Source: Pseudomonadota bacterium
Lineage (GTDB): Bacteria; Pseudomonadota; Gammaproteobacteria; Xanthomonadales; Rhodanobacteraceae
Direction of reading: 5' to 3'
Assembly: GCA_018241165.1 (NCBI GenBank)
Contig: JAFEEK010000458.1
Location: 1-7,219, forward strand
Length of the DNA stretch: 7,219 nucleotides
Part shown: positions 1 to 5,369 of the stretch, one piece after another
How positions within the stretch are numbered: the first letter of the stretch is position 1
Layout: each line of letters opens with the position of its first letter
The notes under the pieces: model-generated
What the model saw: the letters and a program-made list of their open reading frames with translations, nothing else
Database searches by the model: none
Told to the model about the DNA's origin: nothing
Program-made: the position numbers and the translations under genes

Positions 1-258
1 CAGTGGCTTGTGCAATACCAATTCGTACTCATCGCCCTGGGAATGCGCGGTGAGCACCGCGACCAGGCGCGAGTTGTGCGCACGCAACCAATCCATGTGG
101 CCGTAGACGGTGTCGACATCCAGGATCAGCAACTCGGCATCGTCGCCGGATTCAATCCGCCAAGGACTGGACAGTTTCGACGCGGCTTGGCCCAGCATGT
201 TGCGCAGGTGCGCGGCGTCTTCATCGCTTGCGCCTTGTATGGTCAGGCGTCTTGCCAT
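1..258 (-). CDS. Receiver-like (response-regulator-like) protein, N-terminal 86 residues only
   Basis: The gene starts with ATG at 258-256 and runs off the left edge in an open frame, so only the N-terminus is visible. A strong ribosome site (AGGGGA, 269-264) lies 5 bases before the ATG. The visible part follows the alternating strand-helix order of a receiver domain: LTIQG strand, SDEDAAHLRNML helix, a WRIES strand, then AELLILDVD with Asp47 at the usual phosphoacceptor place, LVAVLTA with Thr70, and LVLHKPL with the Lys84-Pro85 pair. An acidic cluster (Asp12, Glu13, Asp14) could supply metal ligands, though it sits slightly later than in classical receivers. The module is short compared with a typical receiver of about 120 residues. 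It is clearly paralogous to the N-terminus of the gene just upstream (positions 1597-356): both have SDED-x-AHLR, a Trp-Arg pair and an Ala-(Glu/Asp)-Leu-x-Ile strand. The output domain is outside the window, so its job is unknown. The reading frame is certain; the receiver assignment is inference from motif order. Confidence 0.7.
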   Translation of the reverse strand, partial: MARRLTIQGASDEDAAHLRNMLGQAASKLSSPWRIESGDDAELLILDVDTVYGHMDWLRAHNSRLVAVLTAHSQGDEYELVLHKPL

Positions 259-314
259 GTTCTTCCCCTGGTTCGATGGCCGCGGCATGGCGTGATCTGC
301 GCCGCGAATCGCGA

Positions 315-342
315 ATTGTCGCCGATTCCGGCCATGGGTCAA
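315..342 (-). promoter_or_regulatory. Candidate sigma70-type promoter before the last receiver-like gene
   Basis: On the minus strand a TTGACC box (342-337, five of six bases of the -35 consensus) is followed after 16 bases by GACAAT (320-315, four of six bases of the -10 consensus). It lies in the 97-base gap after the stop of the upstream receiver-like gene. It would start transcription near position 308, leaving a leader of about 50 bases before the ATG at 258. If real, it lets the leftmost gene be made apart from the genes upstream. This is consensus matching by eye only. Confidence 0.35.
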
Positions 343-355
343 GCGGCGGGCGGCG

Positions 356-1597
356 TCAGTTCTTGCCGAACGGATTGCGCAGGCGCGAGAACAACCCGGA
401 TTTGGGCGGCGGCGCGTTTCGGGACAGGCGTCCTTCGACGTCGATCAGGCCAATCGCGGCATAAGCACTGACGAGGTCAAAGACCGCTGCCATTGGCGCG
501 CTGCTGTCCGACGCGATCTCGTTCAGTTTGGCAGGCGTGGCAAGGCGGTTGACGATCGCATCGTGATGCGGCGCGCCCGTCGCTGCGAGCGCGGAGCCCT
601 TGAGTCGATAGCGGCCGCCGGGATCGAGGTGGCCTGCGAGGCGGCCGCCGGCATGCACAAGCGCATCGAGCCATTGCAGGTGCGCGTAGGGCCGCGCCGG
701 CTGTTGCGCGCGCAGGCGCGCAAGGTCCTGGGACGTGACCGGCCGCCACATCGACTGCGCAAGCTCGACCCTGCAGTAGGGTGCAAGCGCGGTCAATGCG
801 CCTGCAGCATGGAAAACGCGTTCCTTGGGATCGAGCACCAGTTCCGGCACGCCGTCCAGATTTGCCCGCGCCGGCCCGCCCAGCAGCGGCTTGTGCAGAT
901 ATTCGCGCAATGCGTGTTTGCCCGATGCCGTGGCGTTCGCGTCGGATTCGACCGTCGCGATATTGATGCCTTCGAGCTTGCCGGCTGGCCCGCGCATGCC
1001 ACGCACCGAATCGGCGATGCGGCGATCGCCGCGTGCCGATGCCGTGCGACTGCCGCGCTCCAGGCGCGTTTCCGCATCGATGCGCAGCGGCACCGCGAAT
1101 TGCGGCTTCCTGGCCTCGCTGTCGGGTTTGAGCAATTCGTCCAGTCCCGGCGCAGGGGCGTCCTCGCGGTGCTGGGCGCGCGCGCTCGCTGCGTCATCGT
1201 CTTCGATCTGGAATTCCGGATCCAGGCCGTCATCGCTGAAGAAATCCGCATTCGAACGCGATACCGGCTGACCCAGGCCGATTCCCGGGGCACCGATTCC
1301 ATTGAGGGTTGCTGACAGCGCGTCGGCCTTGAGCGGCCTGGACAGGCGCAATTCGCCGTCGCGCAGCGCTTCGCCGTTGTCAAAAATTGCGCAGCGGCGA
1401 CCGCCGCTGAAGGCGCGATTGCGCGCAATCTGTCCGGCGAGTTCGGCCGGATTGACGATCACCAGATCGGCGTTTTCCTCGGTGCCCCAACGCCAGTTCT
1501 GATCGAGCCCGGCGACGACCTTGCGCAACAGCAGGCGCAGGTGAGCGGTGTCTTCGTCGCTCAAGCCGATGACGGCAAGGTACTTCTCGTTCGCCAC
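356..1597 (-). CDS. Hypothetical protein with degenerate receiver-like N-terminus and unknown C-terminal domain (413 aa)
   Basis: I do not recognise a named family. The start is a GTG at 1597-1595. An in-frame TGA lies six codons upstream, so no longer start is possible, and the alignment with the downstream paralogue supports this start. No good ribosome site is visible (only GGGA about 10 bases upstream). Residues 5-100 form the receiver-like module: SDED-x-AHLR at 13-21, Trp35-Arg36, the strand ADLVIVN ending in Asn49 where a phosphoacceptor Asp would sit, and LSRPL at 85-89 with Arg87 in place of the conserved Lys. This suggests a pseudo-receiver that is not phosphorylated. Residues 105-230 are rich in Asp, Glu, Arg and Ala, including an acidic run at 122-135, and are probably a disordered linker. 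Residues 250-390 look globular: a PELVLDPKERVFHAAG strand-turn segment, an aromatic stretch around YAHLQWLDAL (304-313), then helices ending in AIGLIDVEGR (381-390) that resemble a winged helix-turn-helix. The tail 400-413 is basic. There is no signal peptide or membrane segment, so it is probably cytoplasmic. It lies 60 bases after the ABC transporter and 97 before the paralogue, on the same strand. Confidence 0.8.
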   Translation of the reverse strand: MANEKYLAVIGLSDEDTAHLRLLLRKVVAGLDQNWRWGTEENADLVIVNPAELAGQIARNRAFSGGRRCAIFDNGEALRDGELRLSRPLKADALSATLNGIGAPGIGLGQPVSRSNADFFSDDGLDPEFQIEDDDAASARAQHREDAPAPGLDELLKPDSEARKPQFAVPLRIDAETRLERGSRTASARGDRRIADSVRGMRGPAGKLEGINIATVESDANATASGKHALREYLHKPLLGGPARANLDGVPELVLDPKERVFHAAGALTALAPYCRVELAQSMWRPVTSQDLARLRAQQPARPYAHLQWLDALVHAGGRLAGHLDPGGRYRLKGSALAATGAPHHDAIVNRLATPAKLNEIASDSSAPMAAVFDLVSAYAAIGLIDVEGRLSRNAPPPKSGLFSRLRNPFGKN

Positions 1598-1618
1598 GGA
1601 AATTTTTCCCGGTCACCG

Positions 1619-1648
1619 CTGCGGCGAGTGTACTTCAAATCGCCGCAG
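1619..1648 (-). other. Perfect 9-bp inverted repeat between ABC transporter and receiver-like gene
   Basis: In the 60-base gap, ctgcggcga (1619-1627) is repeated as its exact complement tcgccgcag (1640-1648), with a 12-base loop. Transcribed leftward, it would form a GC-rich hairpin right after the transporter stop codon (1658). No T-run follows directly; an A/T-rich stretch (aaaaattt) follows about 12 bases later. It could be a 3' stabiliser, a partial terminator that lowers readthrough, or a protein-binding site. It does not look like a standard intrinsic terminator. Confidence 0.45.
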
Positions 1649-1657
1649 GCGTGCGCT

Positions 1658-3463
1658 TCAGGTCGGTATTTCCAGCGCGACCTCTGCTTCGTTGCTTGCC
1701 GCGGTTTCGTGGCGCGCCTGCTGCTGCATCGTCCACAGCGCCGCATAACGCCCGCCGAGTGCGAGCAGGCTGGCGTGGGTGCCACGCTCGGCGATGCGGC
1801 CGTGTTCGAGCACGATGATCTCGTCCGCATCGACGATGGTGGAAAGCCGATGCGCGATGATCAGGGTCGTGCGCGCGCGCGCGATCTCGGCCAACTCGCC
1901 CTGGATGATTTTCTCGGTGCGCGTGTCGAGTGCGCTGGTCGCCTCGTCGAAGACCAGGATGGCCGGATTTTTCAGCACCGTGCGCGCGATCGCGACGCGT
2001 TGTTTTTCGCCGCCGGACAACTTCAAACCGCGTTCGCCGACCTGGGTGTCGTAGCCTTGCGGCAGCGACATGACGAAATCGTGGATGTGCGCAGCCTTCG
2101 CGGCGGCTTCGATTTCCGCGCGTGTCGCGTCGGTGCGACCGTAGGCGATGTTGTAGTTGATCGTGTCGTTGAACAGCACCGTGTCCTGCGGCACGATGCC
2201 GATCGCGGCGCGCAAGGATGCTTGCGTCACGCGGCGAATGTCCTGACCGTCGATCAGAATGCGCCCGTTGCTGACGTCATAAAAGCGGAACAGCAGGCGC
2301 GACAGGGTGGATTTACCCGCACCGGTGGTGCCGACCACGGCCAGGGTCTTGCCGGATGGAATCGTGAAATCCACGTCGTGCAGGATCTGCCGATCCGGAT
2401 CGTAGGCGAACGATACGTTCTCGAAACGCACTTGCGCGCCGGCGATTTTCAGTGCTTGCGCGTCGGCTGCGTCGCGTACTTCGGCGTTGGCATCAAGCAG
2501 TGCGAACATGCGTTCCATGTCGATCGCGCCCTGCTTGATCTGGCGGTAGGTGAAGCCGAGCATGTTCAGAGGGATCGACAGTTGCAGCAGCAAGGTGTTG
2601 ACCAAAACCAGATCGCCGACGCTGAGTGTGTGCGCGACCACGCCGGCCGCCGCCATTGCCATCAATGCGGTCAGGCCCGCCGCGATCACCAGCGCCTGCG
2701 CGCTGTTGAGTACCGCAAGCGAGCTTTCGGTTTTCACCGCGGCGTCTTCGTAGCGGCGCAATTCGGTGTCGTAGCGGCGCGCCTCGAATTCCTCGTTGCC
2801 GAAATACTTCACCGTTTCGTAGTTGAGCAGGCTGTCCACCGCGCGCGCGTTCGACAGGCTTTCCACTTCGTTCATCGCGCGCACGCCGGCGGTGCGCCAT
2901 TCGCTGATCCAGATCGTGGCCACGATGTAGATCACCATGGTGGCGAGCGTGACCACGGCGTAGCGCCAGTCGAGCTCGCGCAGCAGCAAGGCGGTGACCA
3001 GACCGATCTCGACCAGCGTCGGCAGGATGTTGAACACGACCCAGCCGAGCAGGTTGTACACGCCGCGCGTGCCGCGCGAGATGTCGCGGCCGACACCGCC
3101 GGTGTGGCGTTCCAGGTGAAAGCGCAGCGACAGCGCGTGCAGGTGGCGAAATGCCTCCACGCCCGAGGTACGCATCGCGCGCTGCGCTACGCGTTCGAAA
3201 ATCGTGTCGCGCAATTGCCCGAACAAGGTTCCGATCAGGCGCAGGATGCCGTAGCCGGCAATCAGCGCGATCGGCACGGTCAGCATCGCGATGCGCGGAT
3301 CCAGGTGATCGACGATGGCCTTGAGTGACAGCGGCACGCCGATGGTGGCGATCTTGGCCACGATCAGCAGGGCCAGCGAAATGGCAATGCGGCCGCCGTG
3401 CTCGCGCAGGTAGGGCGCGATGCGGCGCAGGGTCGAGGGAATCGAAGCGGAGGGTTTGGGCAT
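1658..3463 (-). CDS. Atm1/HMT1-type ABC half-transporter, permease fused to ATPase (601 aa)
   Basis: This is an inner-membrane exporter with an N-terminal transmembrane domain and a C-terminal nucleotide-binding domain; it would work as a homodimer. The membrane part (about residues 20-305, six likely segments) carries hallmarks of the Atm1/ABCB7/HMT1 branch: RFHLERHTGGVGRDISRGTRG-like signature (about 114-134), NYETVKYFGNE (from 214), Asn253-x-x-Gln256 and Tyr306-Arg307, positions that bind glutathione species in characterised Atm1 proteins. The ATPase part has Walker A GTTGAGKST (378-386), Q-loop Gln426, signature LSGGE (482-486), Walker B ILVFDE (502-507), D-loop ALD and switch His538; all catalytic residues are intact. 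The family exports glutathione-linked compounds connected with iron-sulfur metabolism or heavy-metal tolerance; the substrate here is inferred. I chose ATG 3463-3461 (MPKPSAS...). An in-frame ATG at 3511 would add 16 residues, but it lies in a palindromic repeat and the added codons (CTT, TTA, TTG, AAT) do not fit this GC-rich gene. Neither start has a clear ribosome site. Length matches the family. Confidence 0.93.
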   Translation of the reverse strand: MPKPSASIPSTLRRIAPYLREHGGRIAISLALLIVAKIATIGVPLSLKAIVDHLDPRIAMLTVPIALIAGYGILRLIGTLFGQLRDTIFERVAQRAMRTSGVEAFRHLHALSLRFHLERHTGGVGRDISRGTRGVYNLLGWVVFNILPTLVEIGLVTALLLRELDWRYAVVTLATMVIYIVATIWISEWRTAGVRAMNEVESLSNARAVDSLLNYETVKYFGNEEFEARRYDTELRRYEDAAVKTESSLAVLNSAQALVIAAGLTALMAMAAAGVVAHTLSVGDLVLVNTLLLQLSIPLNMLGFTYRQIKQGAIDMERMFALLDANAEVRDAADAQALKIAGAQVRFENVSFAYDPDRQILHDVDFTIPSGKTLAVVGTTGAGKSTLSRLLFRFYDVSNGRILIDGQDIRRVTQASLRAAIGIVPQDTVLFNDTINYNIAYGRTDATRAEIEAAAKAAHIHDFVMSLPQGYDTQVGERGLKLSGGEKQRVAIARTVLKNPAILVFDEATSALDTRTEKIIQGELAEIARARTTLIIAHRLSTIVDADEIIVLEHGRIAERGTHASLLALGGRYAALWTMQQQARHETAASNEAEVALEIPT

Positions 3464-3505
3464 CAAATTCAAATGTGGGCACACCGTTAAAAGGTACTCT
3501 TTGCT

Positions 3506-3591
3506 CGTCATCCCGGCGAAAGCCGGGATCCGGCGCCTTTGGATTTTCAGAGGTTGAAAGTCACTGGATTCCGGCTTCCGCCGGAATGACG
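3506..3591. repeat. 86-bp REP-like inverted-repeat element
   Basis: Two 28-base arms (3506-3533 and 3564-3591) are inverted copies of each other with 24 of 28 positions matching, separated by 30 bases. Each arm is itself a hairpin: cccggc-gaaa-gccggg in the left arm, and ttccggc-ttcc-gccggaa in the right arm. The outer ends read cgtcat and atgacg. Dispersed palindromes of this pattern (cgtcattcc...ggaatgacg) are known as multi-copy intergenic elements in Xanthomonadales and other proteobacteria. Copy number in this genome cannot be seen from one window. The element sits between divergent genes and could form a large stem-loop in either transcript. Confidence 0.8.
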
Positions 3592-3653
3592 AAGTTTTTC
3601 GAGGTGCCCTTGGCTAAAAACGTGTAGCACGGGCCTGCCACGCGCCGTCGGCG

Positions 3654-3659
3654 TATTAT
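3654..3659 (+). promoter_or_regulatory. Possible -10 box for the DUF4399 gene
   Basis: TATTAT at 3654-3659 matches five of six bases of the -10 consensus and stands out in a GC-rich stretch. It lies 29 bases before the ATG at 3689. No convincing -35 box is found at the right distance, so this is a weak call. The rest of the gap 3592-3653, between the repeat element and this box, shows only A/T-rich patches and no other clear signal. Confidence 0.3.
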
Positions 3660-3677
3660 CGGGGCAACTCAACGAAT

Positions 3678-3684
3678 GGAGAAG
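3678..3684 (+). promoter_or_regulatory. Ribosome binding site of the DUF4399 gene
   Basis: GGAGAAG at 3678-3684 places the GGAG core 7 bases before the ATG at 3689. It fixes this start, and the protein then begins with a well-formed signal peptide. Confidence 0.7.
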
Positions 3685-3688
3685 CGTC

Positions 3689-4111
3689 ATGCGTATCGTC
3701 ATCGGTGTCGCCGCCTGCTTGCTTGCCACTGCGGCCATGGCGCAGGGTATCGTGCCACCGAAGGCTCCACACGGCGCCAAGGTATTCATCGTGTCACCCA
3801 AGGACGGCGCCACGGTCGGCCAGGACGTACACGTCGTGTTCGGCGTCGAGGGCATCAAGGTCGCGCCGGCTACCGATACCACGTCCGGTTCCGGGCATCA
3901 TCACCTGCTGATCGATGTCAAGGAACTGCCGCCGATGAACGCGCCGATTCCGGCCGACGCCAACCACAAGCACTACGGCAAGGGGCAGACCGAGGACACT
4001 ATTCACCTCGCGCCGGGCGATCACACCCTGCAACTGGATTTCGCCGACTACCGGCACATGCAGTTCGATCCGCCGCTGGTGTCGAAGAAGATCACGATTC
4101 ACGTGAAGTGA
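3689..4111 (+). CDS. Exported DUF4399 family protein (140 aa)
   Basis: The first 19 residues form a signal peptide (MRIVIG start, hydrophobic core ACLLATAA, cleavage after Ala-Met-Ala before Gln19-Gly20), so the mature protein of about 120 residues should be periplasmic. The body matches the DUF4399 pattern as I know it: VFIVSPKDGATVGQDVHVVF (32-51), the histidine cluster SGHHHLLID (68-76), HKHYGKGQTED (93-103), then LAPGDHTLQLDFADYRHMQF (107-126) and a final strand ITIHVK. The conserved His residues (70-72, 93, 95, 106, 112, 123) invite metal binding or catalysis, but the family has no established function to my knowledge. Some databases wrongly label members as rod-shape proteins; nothing here supports that. 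The fold is probably a small beta-sandwich. The gene reads away from the ABC transporter and is followed 61 bases later by the propeller gene on the same strand. Confidence 0.9.
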   Translation: MRIVIGVAACLLATAAMAQGIVPPKAPHGAKVFIVSPKDGATVGQDVHVVFGVEGIKVAPATDTTSGSGHHHLLIDVKELPPMNAPIPADANHKHYGKGQTEDTIHLAPGDHTLQLDFADYRHMQFDPPLVSKKITIHVK

Positions 4112-4119
4112 TAGTTTTT
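4091..4119 (+). terminator. Weak terminator-like hairpin at the end of the DUF4399 gene
   Basis: ATCAC (4091-4095) can pair with GTGAT (4108-4112). Inside it, the palindrome TTCACGTGAA (4098-4107) can form a short inner stem, with a two-base bulge on one side. Five T residues follow at 4115-4119. It overlaps the last codons and the TGA stop (4109-4111). The stem is short and part of it is coding, so termination, if any, is probably partial and some transcript may continue into the propeller gene. Confidence 0.3.
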
Positions 4120-4157
4120 CCGGGGATTTTTCGTTTGACTGCGGAAGCGGATTTCTT

Positions 4158-4165
4158 GGGGAGAA
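4158..4165 (+). promoter_or_regulatory. Ribosome binding site deciding the start of the kelch-like gene
   Basis: GGGGAGAA at 4158-4165 lies 7 bases before the ATG at 4173. It favours this start over the in-frame ATG at 4224, which would give a more usual signal-peptide length but has only the weaker cgggaaacgggca before it. Confidence 0.55.
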
Positions 4166-4172
4166 CCTCGAC

Positions 4173-5363
4173 ATGAACAGTGCCTTGCAGGTGCGCACGC
4201 AACGAGCTGCCGGGAAACGGGCAATGGCAAGACTCTGCGTGTCGGTATTTTCGTTGCTGGTCGCCTGCGCCAACGGTGCGCAGGCGGCCGGGGTCGGTTT
4301 TAGCCTTACCGACTCGCTGGCGATAGGGCGACGATTGCACACCGCCGTTACGCTGTCGTCGGGAAAGGTATTGGTCGCCGGCGGATACACGGGAAACGGC
4401 GGGGATTTGAGCAGCGCCGAGCAGTACGATCCGGCCGCACAAACCTGGTCTGACGCCGATGCCTTTCTTGGCGCTCGCTTCTGGCATGCGGCAAGCCCGC
4501 TCGCATCGGGCAAGGCACTCGTCATTGGCGGCTACAACAATCAAGGTGCGGCGCTGAACAGCGTCGAATCCTACGATCCGGCACTCAATGGCTGGATTCC
4601 GAAGGCCTCGATGGTCGTGCCGCGTTACAACCACAGCGCAACCTTGTTGAACTCCGGCAAGGTGCTTGTCGCTGGCGGCCAGAATGCCAGCGGTGCGGCG
4701 CTGACCGGTTGCGAGGTCTACGATCCGGTCGCCAATTCGTGGGGCCCGACAGCCATGGCGATGAATGCCGCGCGCTATTTGCACACGGCGACATTGCTGG
4801 CTTCGGGCAAGGTATTGGTGGTTGGCGGCTATGGCAGCAGCGGTCAACCGCTGAACAGCGCAGATGTTTACGATCCGGCGACAAGCACCTGGACCGCGAC
4901 GGGTACGCTTACGACCGCTCGGATTGGCCATGCCGCCGTGCTGCTGGCGTCGGGCAAGGTTCTGGTGATGGGCGGGCAGGGCCCGACCGGAAAAGCGGAA
5001 TTGTACGATCCGGCGCTGAACACCTGGACGCCGGCGGCGTCGATGCCCGACGCGCGCGAGAATCACACCGCGACCTTGCTGCAAAACGGACTCGTGCTCG
5101 TCGCGGGCGGCGATCAGGGTTCGGCGGCGTTGAGCAGTGCACAATTGTACGACCCGGTTTCGGATACCTGGCTCAATGCCGGCACCCTGGTCGTGGGGCG
5201 CGAAAACCACACTGCCAACCTGTTGCCGAACGGTCGCGTGTTGATTGCGGGAGGATCGACGTCGGTTGCCAGTGGTGGCACGACGCTCAGCAGCGCCGAG
5301 CTGTACACCGCCGATCGCATATTCGCGAACAACTTCGACGGCACGCAGACGGCGTATCCCTGA
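4173..5363 (+). CDS. Exported kelch-like seven-blade beta-propeller protein (396 aa)
   Basis: The protein has an export signal: a basic n-region, a hydrophobic stretch at 21-33, and possible cleavage around Ala38-Ala39. The segment Leu29-Val30-Ala31-Cys32 also fits a lipobox, so a lipoprotein is possible. Residues 53-379 hold seven repeats of 45-50 residues. Each begins Arg-x-x-His (Arg53, 102, 151, 201, 250, 295, 343), continues with a GKVLVxGG-like strand, and in the first six ends in a Tyr-Asp-Pro turn followed by a Trp (Asn-Gly-Trp or (Thr/Ser)-Trp). This is the kelch/galactose-oxidase-like propeller pattern. The seventh repeat lacks the YDP...W strand. The segment just before repeat 1 (FSLTDSLAIGR) could fill that place and close the ring. 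The protein ends in RIFANNFDG plus six residues, a tail like that on other secreted proteins of related bacteria. There is no catalytic domain and no radical-enzyme Cys-Tyr pair that I can identify, so a binding or surface role is more likely than an oxidase. Substrate unknown. It follows the DUF4399 gene and converges on the cpdB gene. Confidence 0.88.
   Translation: MNSALQVRTQRAAGKRAMARLCVSVFSLLVACANGAQAAGVGFSLTDSLAIGRRLHTAVTLSSGKVLVAGGYTGNGGDLSSAEQYDPAAQTWSDADAFLGARFWHAASPLASGKALVIGGYNNQGAALNSVESYDPALNGWIPKASMVVPRYNHSATLLNSGKVLVAGGQNASGAALTGCEVYDPVANSWGPTAMAMNAARYLHTATLLASGKVLVVGGYGSSGQPLNSADVYDPATSTWTATGTLTTARIGHAAVLLASGKVLVMGGQGPTGKAELYDPALNTWTPAASMPDARENHTATLLQNGLVLVAGGDQGSAALSSAQLYDPVSDTWLNAGTLVVGRENHTANLLPNGRVLIAGGSTSVASGGTTLSSAELYTADRIFANNFDGTQTAYP
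4329..5312 (+). repeat. Seven in-gene kelch-type repeats with residual DNA similarity
   Basis: The word tacgatccgg or a one-base variant recurs at 4425, 4572, 4719, 4869, 5004 and 5148, giving spacings of 147, 147, 150, 135 and 144 bases, all multiples of three. A second word, ggcaaggt(a/t/g), recurs about 85-90 bases before the next YDP site in most units (for example 4658, 4806, 4955). The fifth unit is shortened by about four codons in its loop. The pattern shows growth by internal duplication, with some similarity still visible at DNA level. Confidence 0.85.
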
Positions 5364-5369
5364 CGATTT
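5364..5369. other. Six-base gap between convergent stop codons
   Basis: The propeller gene stops at TGA 5361-5363 and the cpdB gene stops at TAA (5372-5370 on the minus strand). Only cgattt lies between. A weak inverted repeat (cgattt 5364-5369, aaatcg 5380-5385) is the only structure seen here and it has no proper T-run, so each transcript must extend into the other gene. Confidence 0.85.

Noticed and set aside
563..1315. Plus-strand open frame (250 codons) opposite the 413-residue protein
   Set aside because: Arg/Ala/Cys-rich shadow frame with no ribosome site or recognisable domain; the minus-strand frame has a paralogue next door, which shows it is the real one.
1541..3328. Long plus-strand open frame (595 codons) opposite the ABC transporter
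   Set aside because: It lies antisense to an intact, motif-complete ABC transporter; its translation is a low-complexity mix of Arg, His, Gln, Asp and Val with no domain pattern, as expected from the complement of a GC-rich coding frame.
4092..5210. Minus-strand open frame (372 codons) opposite the propeller gene
   Set aside because: Its apparent repeats mirror the kelch repeats on the plus strand; the plus-strand frame has a signal peptide and clear motifs.
4329..5312. Regular 135-150 base spacing considered as a CRISPR-like or non-coding tandem array
   Set aside because: The period is always a multiple of three, the frame is open throughout and the units translate to kelch-type blades; it is a protein repeat.
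4173..5363. Galactose-oxidase-type enzyme assignment for the propeller protein
   Set aside because: I find no separate catalytic domain and no Cys-Tyr radical site; only the propeller repeats resemble that family.
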